From JASLDZ01 sp964242895 (GTDB lineage: Bacteria; Pseudomonadota; Alphaproteobacteria; Caulobacterales; Caulobacteraceae), in the NCBI GenBank assembly GCA_964242895.1, contig CAXTBN010000004.1:25499-89498 (forward strand): a stretch of 64,000 nt of DNA, written 5' to 3'. Shown piece by piece: positions 38,982 to 46,923 of this stretch. How positions within the stretch are numbered: position 1 is the first letter of the stretch; each line of letters begins with the position of its first letter. Below the pieces are notes generated by a model that searched no databases, was not told the origin of the DNA, and worked only from the letters and a program-made list of their open reading frames with translations. The translations under genes were made by a program, and so were the position numbers.

Positions 38982-39776
38982 TCATCGGCTGAACACGCTG
39001 GTGAGCATGTAGTCGGCGGCGAACACCAGCACCGCCGAGCTGACCACGGCGAAGGTGGTGGCGCGTCCGACTCCGCGCGCGCCGCCCGTGGCGTTGTAGC
39101 CGTGGTAGCTGCCCATCAGCGTCACGATGAAGCCGAACACCGCCGCCTTGAGCAGGCCGCTCTCCACGTCCCAGGCCGTCAGGAAGCCGATGGTGTTGCG
39201 GATGTAGCCCGCGGGCGAGAAGTGCAGGGTGGTGGTGGCCACCAGCCAGCCGCCCATGATCCCGATCACGTCGGCCACCACCGTCAGCAGCGGCAACGTC
39301 AGCACACCCGCCGTCAGTCGCGGCGCGACCAGGTATCGGAACGGGTCGGTGGAGAGGGTCTCCAGGGCGTCGATCTGCTCGGTGGCGCGCATGGCCCCGA
39401 CCTCGGCGGCGATGGCGGCCGCCACGCGGCCGGAGAGCATCAGCGCCGCCAGCACGGGGCCGAGCTCGCGCGTGATCCCCAGCGCCACGATCTGCGGCAT
39501 GATCTGCTCGGCGTTGAAGCGCACGCCGCCGGTGTGGATGTTCAGCGCCAGGGCGGCGCCCGTGAACACCGCCGTCAGCCCGATCACGGGCAAGGACAGG
39601 AAGCCCACCTGCATCAGCTGGCGCGCGATCTGGCGGCCGAACACGGGCGGCGTCACGGCCGCCCACACGCCGCGCCCGGCGAACGGGGCCAGGCGCCCCG
39701 CATCGCTGCAGATCGCCAGCGCCCAGCGCCCGACCGCCTGGACGAAGCCCAGCCCCCTGATGGTGTCCTCGTTCAC
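38982..39776 (-). CDS. mlaE: ABC transporter permease, MlaE-like
   Basis: 264 residues. MQVGFLSLPVIGLTAVFTGAALALN, ITRELGPVLAALMLSGRVAAAIAAEVGAMRATEQIDALE and the six-helix layout are diagnostic for MlaE-type permeases in the inner membrane. It partners the adjacent MlaF-like ATPase in lipid transport, by family knowledge. The GTG start overlaps the alr stop (GTGA), so the three genes alr-mlaE-mlaF are probably one operon. Confidence 0.9.
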   Translation of the reverse strand: MNEDTIRGLGFVQAVGRWALAICSDAGRLAPFAGRGVWAAVTPPVFGRQIARQLMQVGFLSLPVIGLTAVFTGAALALNIHTGGVRFNAEQIMPQIVALGITRELGPVLAALMLSGRVAAAIAAEVGAMRATEQIDALETLSTDPFRYLVAPRLTAGVLTLPLLTVVADVIGIMGGWLVATTTLHFSPAGYIRNTIGFLTAWDVESGLLKAAVFGFIVTLMGSYHGYNATGGARGVGRATTFAVVSSAVLVFAADYMLTSVFSR

Positions 39777-40846
39777 GCCTGTCCCAGGTAGGTGCGCTGC
39801 AGGCGCGGCGCGAGGCGGGTCAGCACCTCATAGGCGATCGTCCCGCACGCCGTGGCCACCTCGTCGACGGGCACGTCGGGGCCGAGCAGCTGGACGGGGT
39901 CGCCGGCGCGCAGGCCGGGCGCGTCGCTCGCGTCGAGGGTCATCAGGTCCATGGAGATGCGGCCGAGCACGGGGAGGCGGCGTCCGTCGTGGAAGCCATA
40001 GAGTCCGCCGCCGCCCGCCCGCAAGACGCCGTCGGCGTAGCCGGCCGCCACGGTGGCCGTGCGCAGCGTCTCGCCCGCGGTGAAATCCGCGCCGTAGCCG
40101 ACGCTCTCGCCGGGGCGGACGGTGCGCAGCTGCAGCACGGGCGCGCTCAGCGTAGCGACGGCGCGGAAGCGCGGGTCGGGGGCGCCGCGCGGACCGCCCC
40201 CGTAGAGCGTGATCCCCGGCCGTACCTCGTCAAGCGCATAGTCCGGGCCCAGCAGCACGCCCGCGCTGTTGGCCAGGCTACGCCGCACGCCGGGGAGGGC
40301 GGCGGCGGCCTGCATAAAACGCTTGTGCTGGTGGCCGTTCAGCGGGTGGTCCACGTCCTCGGCGCAGGCGAGGTGGCTCAGCACCGCGACGAGGTCGATC
40401 CCGCGCAGCCGGTCGGGCGAGGCGACCAGCGCCTGCAGCTCCTCCGGACGCAGGCCGAGGCGGTTCATGCCCGTGTCCACGTGCAACGCCGCGTCGCCGC
40501 CGCCCGCCCCGCGCCAGGTCTCCACTTGGTCCAGGGAGGACAGCACCGGTGTGAGGCGGGCGGCGTGCAGCCGCCTGGCGGAATCGGGCGGGCAGCCGTC
40601 GAGCACGCGGACGTCGGCGTCGGGCAGGGCGACCCGCAGCGCCTCGCCCTCGGCGAGGCGCGCGACGTAGAAGATGCGCGCGCCCTCCGCCGCCAGCCGG
40701 CGCGCGACCGGAGCGGCGCACAGGCCATAGCCGTCGGCTTTGACCACGGGCGCGACCTCCGCCCCGCCTGCGAGCGTTCGCAGGGTGGCGAAGTTCGACG
40801 CGAGCGCGTCGAGGTCGACGCTGAGGGTCGCGGCGCTGGCGGACAC
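39773..40846 (-). CDS. alr: Alanine racemase
   Basis: 357 residues. The PLP lysine is K36 in VVKADGYG. The TIM barrel continues with HVDTGMNRLG and SLANSAGVLL, and the catalytic tyrosine is in SVGYGADF near residue 250, with DLMTLD further on. It supplies D-alanine for peptidoglycan in the cytoplasm. It lies 10 bases after dnaB on the same strand and is coupled to the mlaE-like gene. Confidence 0.95.
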   Translation of the reverse strand: MSASAATLSVDLDALASNFATLRTLAGGAEVAPVVKADGYGLCAAPVARRLAAEGARIFYVARLAEGEALRVALPDADVRVLDGCPPDSARRLHAARLTPVLSSLDQVETWRGAGGGDAALHVDTGMNRLGLRPEELQALVASPDRLRGIDLVAVLSHLACAEDVDHPLNGHQHKRFMQAAAALPGVRRSLANSAGVLLGPDYALDEVRPGITLYGGGPRGAPDPRFRAVATLSAPVLQLRTVRPGESVGYGADFTAGETLRTATVAAGYADGVLRAGGGGLYGFHDGRRLPVLGRISMDLMTLDASDAPGLRAGDPVQLLGPDVPVDEVATACGTIAYEVLTRLAPRLQRTYLGQA

Positions 40847-40856
40847 TCGGCGGGGT

Positions 40857-42347
40857 CTAGCGCCGCTCGAAGCGGTCGTCGCGGGCCAGGTTGCCGAACT
40901 TGGTCAGGTCGGCGTTGAAGGAGAGCTTCACCGTGCCGATGGGGCCGTGGCGCTGCTTGCCGATGATGGCCTCGGCGACGTTGCGCACCCGGTCCATGTC
41001 CTCCTGCCAGGTGAGGTGCTCGGGCGTGCCCTCGCGCGGTTCACCGCGGCCGAGGTAGTAGCTCTCGCGGTAGACGAACATCACCACGTCGGCGTCCTGC
41101 TCGATGGAGCCGGACTCGCGCAGGTCGCTGAGCTGGGGTTTCTTGTCCTCACGGTTCTCCACTTGGCGGGAGAGCTGGCTCAGCGCGATCACCGGCACGC
41201 TCAGCTCCTTGGCGAGCGCCTTGAGGCCCTGGGTGATCATGGAGACCTCCTGCACCCGGTTGTCGCCCCGCGAATTGTCGGTGGTGACGAGCTGCAGGTA
41301 GTCCACCACGATAAGGTCAAGCCCCGTGGAGCGCTTCAGCCGCCGCGCGCGGGCGGTCAGCTTGGCGATGGAGAGGCCGCCGGTGGCGTCGATGAACAGC
41401 GGGCTGTCTTGGATCTCCACGGCGGCGTCGCGCACGCGGTAGTACTCGGCATTGTCGATCTCGCCCTTGCGCAGCCGGTCGGACGAGACGCCCGAAGCCT
41501 CGGCCAGGAGGCGCGTGGCCAGCTGCTCGGCGCTCATCTCGAGACTGAAGAAGGCGACCACGCCTCCGGAGACCGTCTTCTTGCCGCCGTCGGACTGCGG
41601 CTCCCACGCGTAGGCCTTGGCCACGCTGAAGGCGATGTTGGTGGCGAGCGCCGTCTTGCCCATGGAGGGCCGGCCGGCGACGATCACGAGGTCGGAGGGG
41701 TGCAGGCCGCCCAGCTGCCGGTCCAGGTCGATCAGGCCGGTGGAGAGGCCGGCGAGGCCGCCCTCGCGGTCCTTGGCCTCGGCGATGGTGTCGGTGGCGC
41801 CGGTGAGGGCGTCGGCGAAGCTCATGAAACCCTGGCTCGACGTGCCGCTCTCGGCCAGGCCGTAGAGCTGCAGCTCGGCGGACTCGATCTGGTCGCGCGC
41901 TTCGGTCTCCTCATCGCCGGTGGCGGCGTGGGTGATCTCGCCGCCGATGCGGATCAGCTCGCGCCGGATCGCCAGATCGTAGATCACCCGCGCGTAGTCG
42001 GGCGCGTTGGCGGCGGGCGGCGCGCGGTCGACCAGCAGCGCCAGGTAGCTCAGGCCGCCGAGCTGCAGGTAGCCGGGGTCGGCGGCGAAGCGCTGCTGGA
42101 ACAGGATCGGCTCGGCCAGCTGGCCCTTGCGGATGCACTCCTCCATGGCCGCGAACAGGCGCTGATGGAACGGCTCGTAGAAGTGCGTCGCATGCAGCCG
42201 GTCGGTGAGCCTCTCATAGGCCGCGTTATCGTAGAGCACCGCCCCGAGCAGGGCCTGCTCCGCCTCCACGTTGCAGGGCGGAGCGGCGAGGGCGGGGAGC
42301 TCGGCGGGGGAGGGAACGGGCTGGAGCGCAAGGGCGGGAGGCGTCAT
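40857..42347 (-). CDS. dnaB: Replicative DNA helicase DnaB
   Basis: 496 residues. The N-terminal primase-binding domain (CNVEAEQALLGAVLYDNAAYERL) precedes the RecA-like domain with Walker A GRPSMGKTALA, FSLEMSAEQL, LIVVDYLQL and the DLRESGSIEQDADVV region near the C-terminus. It unwinds DNA as a hexamer at the fork. There is no intein or other insertion. It follows the rpsF-rpsR-rplI operon on the same strand, as in many alphaproteobacteria, with a hairpin between them. Confidence 0.97.
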   Translation of the reverse strand: MTPPALALQPVPSPAELPALAAPPCNVEAEQALLGAVLYDNAAYERLTDRLHATHFYEPFHQRLFAAMEECIRKGQLAEPILFQQRFAADPGYLQLGGLSYLALLVDRAPPAANAPDYARVIYDLAIRRELIRIGGEITHAATGDEETEARDQIESAELQLYGLAESGTSSQGFMSFADALTGATDTIAEAKDREGGLAGLSTGLIDLDRQLGGLHPSDLVIVAGRPSMGKTALATNIAFSVAKAYAWEPQSDGGKKTVSGGVVAFFSLEMSAEQLATRLLAEASGVSSDRLRKGEIDNAEYYRVRDAAVEIQDSPLFIDATGGLSIAKLTARARRLKRSTGLDLIVVDYLQLVTTDNSRGDNRVQEVSMITQGLKALAKELSVPVIALSQLSRQVENREDKKPQLSDLRESGSIEQDADVVMFVYRESYYLGRGEPREGTPEHLTWQEDMDRVRNVAEAIIGKQRHGPIGTVKLSFNADLTKFGNLARDDRFERR

Positions 42348-42401
42348 GAAGGCGCGGTTCTAGCGGCGCCTTCCGGGGCGCGCACCGCCGCAAGGTGACC
42401 G

Positions 42402-42421
42402 TCCACAGGCGGCTCCACAGG
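42402..42421. repeat. Two direct TCCACAGG repeats in the dnaB leader
   Basis: TCCACAGG occurs twice, 12 bases start to start, about 55-75 bases upstream of the dnaB start. Each shares six of nine positions with the DnaA box TTATCCACA, so these are weak half-matches only. Confidence 0.4.
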
Positions 42422-42446
42422 GATTATGTCGCGTTCGTGACGGAGC

Positions 42447-42464
42447 GTCGCACGCGGGTGCGAC
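42447..42464. promoter_or_regulatory. Perfect 7-base dyad upstream of dnaB
   Basis: GTCGCAC-GCGG-GTGCGAC is a perfect inverted repeat about 100 bases upstream of the dnaB start. It could be an operator or a transcript hairpin. No known binding protein is identified. Confidence 0.4.
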
Positions 42465-42493
42465 AGGGGCGGACGGAGCTCGCCCGATGCGAG

Positions 42494-42525
42494 AAGGGCC
42501 GCCGCGGTCTGCCGCGACGGCCCTT
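42494..42525 (-). terminator. Hairpin terminator after rplI
   Basis: AAGGGCCG and CGCGG pair with CCGCG and CGGCCCTT around a four-base loop with one mismatch, 24 bases after the rplI stop. It is the likely end of the ribosomal operon, although no long T run follows. Confidence 0.65.
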
Positions 42526-42548
42526 CCCAACTCAGCGGTGAAGCGGAA

Positions 42549-43136
42549 TCAGCCGCGGTAGTCGGCGTCCGCCATGGCCTGGCCGGCGCCGCCCTCCAGC
42601 ATGTCCTGCGCCGCCGCCGCGTCCTCGGCGCGCGCATCGGCGAACTGGCTGGCGATCACGTCCTCGCCGCGGGCCTGGCGCTCGGCCTCGTCCTGGCTGC
42701 GGGCGATGTTGATCTTCACCGAGACGGTGACCTCGGGGTGGAGCTGCAGCTTCACCTCGTGCACGCCCAGCGTCTTGATCGGACGGTCGAGCACCACCTG
42801 GTTGCGCTCGACGCGGCCGTCCTCGGCCTGGATCGCCTCCGCCACGTCGCGGCCGGAGACCGAGCCGTAGAGCTGGCCCGACTCGCCCGCCTGGCGGATC
42901 AGGATGTAGCTCGCGCCGTCCAGGCGCTGGCCGTTGCGTTCGGCCACGGACCGGTTCTCGGCGTTGCGCGCCTCGATCTGGTCGCGCTGCGCCTCGAACA
43001 CCTTGAGGTTCGACGTGTTGGCCCGCAGAGCCTTGGAGCGCGGCAGGAGGAAGTTGCGGGCGAACCCGTCCTTGACGCTGACCACGTCGCCGATGGCGCC
43101 GAGGTTTTGCACGCGCTCGAGAAGTACGACTTTCAT
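42549..43136 (-). CDS. rplI: 50S ribosomal protein L9
   Basis: 195 residues. The N-terminal MKVVLLERVQNLGAIGDVVSVKDGFARNFLLPRSKA is the L9 signature that binds 23S rRNA. A long helix and the C-terminal domain (LGVHEVKLQLHPEVTVSVKINIARS) follow. The tail of about 45 residues beyond the usual end is acidic and Ala-rich, a common alphaproteobacterial extension. It is the last gene of the S6-S18-L9 operon. Confidence 0.97.
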   Translation of the reverse strand: MKVVLLERVQNLGAIGDVVSVKDGFARNFLLPRSKALRANTSNLKVFEAQRDQIEARNAENRSVAERNGQRLDGASYILIRQAGESGQLYGSVSGRDVAEAIQAEDGRVERNQVVLDRPIKTLGVHEVKLQLHPEVTVSVKINIARSQDEAERQARGEDVIASQFADARAEDAAAAQDMLEGGAGQAMADADYRG

Positions 43137-43149
43137 GGTTCCGCCCTCC

Positions 43150-43437
43150 TCAGCGCACGACGTAGGGGAGGAGCGCCAGGAAGCGGGCGCGCTTGATCGC
43201 CTGGGCGAGCTCGCGCTGCTTGATCTGGCTCACCGCGGTGATGCGCGACGGCACGATCTTGCCGCGCTCGCTGATGTAGCGCTGCAGGAGCTTGACGTCC
43301 TTGTAGTCGATCTTCGGCGCGCCGGCGCCCGAGAACGGGCACACCTTGCGGCGACGGAAGAAGGGGCGACGGCCGCCGCCGCCGGCCGCGGAGCCGGGGG
43401 CGGTGGAGCCCGTGTCGGGGGTGTTGATGTCGGTCAT
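43150..43437 (-). CDS. rpsR: 30S ribosomal protein S18
   Basis: 95 residues. CPFSGAGAPKIDYKDVKLLQRYISERGKIVPSRITAVSQIKQRELAQAIKRARFLALLPYV is standard S18, with an N-terminal Gly/Thr-rich extension of about 30 residues. S18 binds next to S6 on the 30S platform. It lies 11 bases after rpsF. Confidence 0.97.
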   Translation of the reverse strand: MTDINTPDTGSTAPGSAAGGGGRRPFFRRRKVCPFSGAGAPKIDYKDVKLLQRYISERGKIVPSRITAVSQIKQRELAQAIKRARFLALLPYVVR

Positions 43438-43448
43438 GTGCTAGGTCC

Positions 43449-43874
43449 TCAGGCCGCGGCCGGGGCGTCTTCGACGGCCGGCGCGGGCGCGTCGTCGCGC
43501 GGCGGACGGTCGGGGCGGCCTTCGCGGCCTTCACGCTCGGAGCGGTCGCGCTCGCGGCGGGCGAGCACGGGGGAGAGTTCGAGGTCGATCTCCTCCACGC
43601 GCACGGTCATGTAGCGCAGCACGTCCTCGTTGATGGAGAGTTGGCGCTCCATCTCCTTGACGGCGGGCGCCGGGCTGTCGAGCGCCAGCAGCGAGTAGTG
43701 GCCCTTGCGGTTCTTCTTGATGCGGTAGGTGAGGTTGCGCAGGCCCCAGTACTCGATCTTGGCGACGGAACCGCCGCCTTCCTCGATGATGGCCTTGAGC
43801 TGGTCGTTCAGGGCCTCGGCCTGTTGCGGCGAGATGTCCTGCCGCGCGATCACCACGTGTTCGTAGAGCGCCAT
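43449..43874 (-). CDS. rpsF: 30S ribosomal protein S6
   Basis: 141 residues. The opening YEHVVIARQDISPQQAEAL, the SVAKIEYWGLRNLTYRIKKNRKGHY core and MERQLSINEDVLRYMTVRVEEI are S6 features. The last 35 residues are a charged Arg/Asp/Glu-rich tail ending in Ala/Pro. It is the first gene of the operon, with a promoter in the gap upstream. Confidence 0.97.
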   Translation of the reverse strand: MALYEHVVIARQDISPQQAEALNDQLKAIIEEGGGSVAKIEYWGLRNLTYRIKKNRKGHYSLLALDSPAPAVKEMERQLSINEDVLRYMTVRVEEIDLELSPVLARRERDRSEREGREGRPDRPPRDDAPAPAVEDAPAAA

Positions 43875-44024
43875 CTGTGGGCGGTGTCCTCTTCCGTCGA
43901 GACCGAGGGCGGCGCCCGGCGCCGGCGGAAGCTGCGGCGCGCGGACGACGGTTCCGGATCGCGGCGGGGCGGCTAGGCCGGTCCCGTGTGAGGCCGCGAA
44001 GGACCGCCTCTCGAAGAGCGCGCG

Positions 44025-44052
44025 CTTATACGCGAAAGCGGCGGCGGGGCAA
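44025..44052 (-). promoter_or_regulatory. Promoter of the rpsF-rpsR-rplI operon
   Basis: On the minus strand, TTGCCC, 16 bases, then TATAAG, about 150 bases upstream of the rpsF start. It is the best vegetative promoter match I saw in the window. The leader between it and rpsF could hold an autoregulatory S6/S18 site, which I did not resolve. Confidence 0.55.
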
Positions 44053-44074
44053 TGCGCTCCCGCCGCCGGCCGGC

Positions 44075-44605
44075 CTACTTCAGCGCCTTCACCGCCGCGA
44101 GCGTCAGCTCCACGTGCTTGGACGGGTTCATGTCGGAGTGGATGAAGGTGATCTTCCCATCACGGCCGATCACGTAGCTGGTGCGCGCCGAGATGTCGTG
44201 GCCCAGGAAGCTCGACTTGGCGTCGTATTCCTTGCTGATGGTCAGGCCCGGGTCGGCCAGCACGGCGAACTTGTCGCGGCACTCGGTCTTGGAGAACTCG
44301 GCCACGCGGTCGACGTTGCCGCCGGTGACGCCCACGATGGTGGCGCCGGCCTTCTTGAAGTCGTCCGTGGCGTCGGAGAAGGCGTGCGCCTCCAGCGTAC
44401 AGCCCGAGGTGAAGGCGGCCGGGAAGAAGTAGAGCACCACCGGCCCCTTCTTCAGCTGCTTCTGCAGGTCGAAGTCGAAGTCCTTGCCGGCGAGCGCGCC
44501 CTTGGCGGTGAACTCCGGCGCAGCGGCGCCCACCGGCAGCGAGGCGTGAGCGGCGCCCGCGGCGATCAGCGCGGCGGCGAGGGCGAGGGGGACGAGGCGC
44601 TTCAT
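44075..44605 (-). CDS. Secreted peroxiredoxin (AhpC/TSA, Bcp-like)
   Basis: 176 residues. A signal peptide (LVPLALAAALIAAGAAHA) precedes a thioredoxin-fold domain with FPAAFTSGCTLEAHAF. C69 is the peroxidatic cysteine. A second cysteine sits in KTECRDKFAVLAD and could be the resolving one. Sequence and length are like Bcp, but the signal peptide places it in the periplasm, where it would detoxify peroxides. It is divergent from fabD. Confidence 0.9.
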   Translation of the reverse strand: MKRLVPLALAAALIAAGAAHASLPVGAAAPEFTAKGALAGKDFDFDLQKQLKKGPVVLYFFPAAFTSGCTLEAHAFSDATDDFKKAGATIVGVTGGNVDRVAEFSKTECRDKFAVLADPGLTISKEYDAKSSFLGHDISARTSYVIGRDGKITFIHSDMNPSKHVELTLAAVKALK

Positions 44606-44724
44606 GCGTCGGGGCTCCGGAGACGGGCGAAAGCTTGGCGGCGGCCACCCTATACAGGTCGGATGCGTTCGCCTAACCGTCCGCGCCGCCAGAGCCGGAA
44701 CGGCCGCCGTCAGGAGAGACGCCC

Positions 44725-45663
44725 ATGAGCCTCGCCTTCATCTTCCCCGGGCAGGGCAGCCAGGCGGTCGGCATGGGCGCAGAGCTCGACGCTTTCCGCC
44801 CGGCGCGCGAGGTGTTCGAGGAGGTGGACGAGGCGCTCGGTCAGCACCTGACGCGGCTCATGCGTGAAGGCCCGATCGAGGAACTCACGCTTACGGAGAA
44901 CGCCCAGCCCGCGCTGATGGCCGTGTCCTTGGCGGTGATCCGCACCCTGCGCGACGAGATGGGCGCCGGGACCGATGGCGCAGCCTTCGTCGCCGGCCAT
45001 AGCCTGGGCGAGTACAGCGCCCTGGCCGCCGTCGACGCGCTCACCGTCTCCGACACCGCACGCCTCCTGAAGCTGCGCGGGCAGGCGATGCAGCGCGCCG
45101 TACCGGTGGGGGAGGGAGCGATGGCCTCGCTGATCGGGCCGAAGACGGACCTGGCGCTCGCCGAGAAGGCCGCCGAGGTGGGCTCCAGGGTCGGCGTGTG
45201 CGTGGTGGCCAACGACAACAACGCGGGTAACATCGTCATATCCGGCGAGAAGGCGGCGGTGGACGCGGCCATCGCCGAGGCCAAGATCCTGGGCGCCCGC
45301 GCCGTCCCGCTCAACGTGTCCGCCCCCTTCCACTGCCCGCTGATGCAGCCCGCCGCCGACGCCATGGCCGAGGCGCTGGCCGGCGCCCGCCTCGTCGCAC
45401 CTCGCGCGCCGCTGGTGGCCAACATCACCGCGCGCCCGACCAACGACCCGGAGGAGATCCGCCGCTTGCTGGTCGAGCAGGTCACCGGCCGCGTGCGCTG
45501 GCGCGAGAGCGTGGAGTGGATGGCGGCGAACGGCGTCACGCGCTTCGTGGAGGCGGGGGCGGGCAAGGTGCTCGCCGGCATGGTCAAGCGCATCGCGCCG
45601 GACGCCGACGCCTGCTCGCTGAGCGGCCCGACGGACCTCGAGGCCTTCGCGGCCTCGCTTTGA
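44725..45663 (+). CDS. fabD: Malonyl-CoA-ACP transacylase
   Basis: 312 residues. The opening FIFPGQGSQAVGMG and the nucleophile elbow GHSLGEYSAL (S93) are diagnostic. The later NVSAPFHCPLMQPA holds the catalytic His. It transfers malonyl from CoA to acyl carrier protein. It has AGGAGAG before the ATG and leads fabD-fabG, 11 bases apart. Confidence 0.96.
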   Translation: MSLAFIFPGQGSQAVGMGAELDAFRPAREVFEEVDEALGQHLTRLMREGPIEELTLTENAQPALMAVSLAVIRTLRDEMGAGTDGAAFVAGHSLGEYSALAAVDALTVSDTARLLKLRGQAMQRAVPVGEGAMASLIGPKTDLALAEKAAEVGSRVGVCVVANDNNAGNIVISGEKAAVDAAIAEAKILGARAVPLNVSAPFHCPLMQPAADAMAEALAGARLVAPRAPLVANITARPTNDPEEIRRLLVEQVTGRVRWRESVEWMAANGVTRFVEAGAGKVLAGMVKRIAPDADACSLSGPTDLEAFAASL

Positions 45664-45674
45664 CGGAGCGCATC

Positions 45675-46415
45675 ATGTTCGATCTGAGCGGCAAGACCGC
45701 GCTCGTCACGGGCGCGACGGGCGGCATCGGCGGCGCGATCGCCCGCGCGCTGCACGGTCAAGGGGCGTCCGTCGTGCTCTCCGGTACGCGCGAGGAGGCG
45801 CTGGCCGCGCTGCAGGGCGAACTCGGCGAGCGGGCCAGCGTCGCGGCGGCGGACCTGTCCGATCCGGTCTCCGTGGACGCCCTGGTCGGCCGGGCGGAGG
45901 AGGCCGCGGGCGCGGGGCTCGACATCCTGGTCGCCAACGCCGGGGTGACCCGCGACGGCCTGCTGCTGCGCATGAAGGACGACGACTGGGAGACGGTGCT
46001 GCGGGTGAACCTGGAGAGCTACTTCCGGCTGTCCCGCGCCGCGCTCCGCGGCATGTTCAAGCGCCGCCACGGACGCATCATCGGCGTGACCTCAATCGTC
46101 GGCGTCACGGGCAATCCCGGGCAGGCCAACTACGCCGCCTCCAAGGCCGGCATGATCGGCTTCTCCAAGTCGCTCGCGGCGGAGGTCGCGTCGCGCAGCA
46201 TCACGGTGAACGCGGTCGCGCCCGGCTTCATCACCAGCCCCATGACGGACGCGCTGAACGAGGCGCAGCGCGCCGCCACGCTCGCCCGCATCCCCGCCGG
46301 GCGCATGGGCGAGGGCGCCGAGATCGCCGCGGCGTGCGTCTACCTGGCGTCGGCGGAGGCGGCCTACGTCACCGGCCAGACCCTGCACGTGAACGGCGGC
46401 ATGGCTATGATCTGA
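45675..46415 (+). CDS. fabG: 3-oxoacyl-ACP reductase
   Basis: 246 residues, the usual SDR size. The Rossmann motif TGATGGIGG is at 12-20, and NAG at 88-90. The catalytic triad is S140, Y153 and K157 (in ANYAASKAG). It reduces 3-oxoacyl-ACP with NADPH in the elongation cycle. GGAG precedes the ATG, 11 bases after fabD. Confidence 0.95.
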   Translation: MFDLSGKTALVTGATGGIGGAIARALHGQGASVVLSGTREEALAALQGELGERASVAAADLSDPVSVDALVGRAEEAAGAGLDILVANAGVTRDGLLLRMKDDDWETVLRVNLESYFRLSRAALRGMFKRRHGRIIGVTSIVGVTGNPGQANYAASKAGMIGFSKSLAAEVASRSITVNAVAPGFITSPMTDALNEAQRAATLARIPAGRMGEGAEIAAACVYLASAEAAYVTGQTLHVNGGMAMI

Positions 46416-46443
46416 ACGCCCGCGGCGCCTGCAGCCGTCGGCT

Positions 46444-46469
46444 TTGCGGCCGCAGATCGGCGTGCTAAC
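46444..46469 (+). promoter_or_regulatory. Candidate promoter of acpP
   Basis: TTGCGG, 14 bases, then GCTAAC. This fits the Caulobacter housekeeping sigma-73 pattern (TTGaC-like, 10-14 bases, GCTANA-like) better than the E. coli one. It lies about 100 bases upstream of acpP. Confidence 0.45.
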
Positions 46470-46572
46470 GCGGTCGTCGACGGCGCACCCGGCCTCGGTG
46501 GGGAGCGTGGATCTGCGGCTTGGCGCTCAGCCGACCGTCTCAACGAATAGAAAGACAAGGGACTCCGAAGTC

Positions 46573-46815
46573 ATGTCCGACACCCTGGAACGCGTCCGCA
46601 AGATCGTCATCGAGCACCTGGACGCCGATCCCGAGAAGGTCACGGAGAAGGCGAGCTTCATCGACGACCTGGGCGCCGACAGCCTCGACAATGTCGAGCT
46701 GGTCATGGCTTTCGAGGAGGAGTTCGACATCGAGATCCCCGACGACGCCGCCGAGCACATCCAGACCGTCGGCGACGCCGTGAAGTTCATCCAGGAGAAG
46801 TCGGGCCAGCAGTGA
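46573..46815 (+). CDS. acpP: Acyl carrier protein
   Basis: 80 residues, acidic. The phosphopantetheine serine is S37 in GADSLDNVELVMAFEEEF. The rest is the standard four-helix carrier. It holds the growing acyl chain in fatty acid synthesis and donates chains to lipid A and phospholipids. It lies between fabG and fabF with gaps large enough for its own promoter and a hairpin after it. Confidence 0.98.
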   Translation: MSDTLERVRKIVIEHLDADPEKVTEKASFIDDLGADSLDNVELVMAFEEEFDIEIPDDAAEHIQTVGDAVKFIQEKSGQQ

Positions 46816-46866
46816 GGCCCGGCGCGGGCCTCCGCCCGCGCGTGTGAGGCGGGGGCGCATCGCCTC
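46815..46866 (+). terminator. Tandem hairpins between acpP and fabF
   Basis: Immediately after the acpP stop, GCGCGGGC pairs perfectly with GCCCGCGC across four bases. It competes with an overlapping AGGCCC/GGGCCT pairing. A second stem, GAGGCG/CGCCTC, follows. There is no T run. It is a likely partial terminator or mRNA-stabilising element that lets acpP exceed fabF. Confidence 0.5.
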
Positions 46867-46923
46867 CGCCCGTTCCGCGGTCTAGTCTCGGCCGCGAGTC
46901 GGTCAGGAGACCCGCCCCCCGTC

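Noticed and set aside
40740..42398. A 552-codon plus-strand open frame
   Set aside because: It is antisense to dnaB and alr, both certain.
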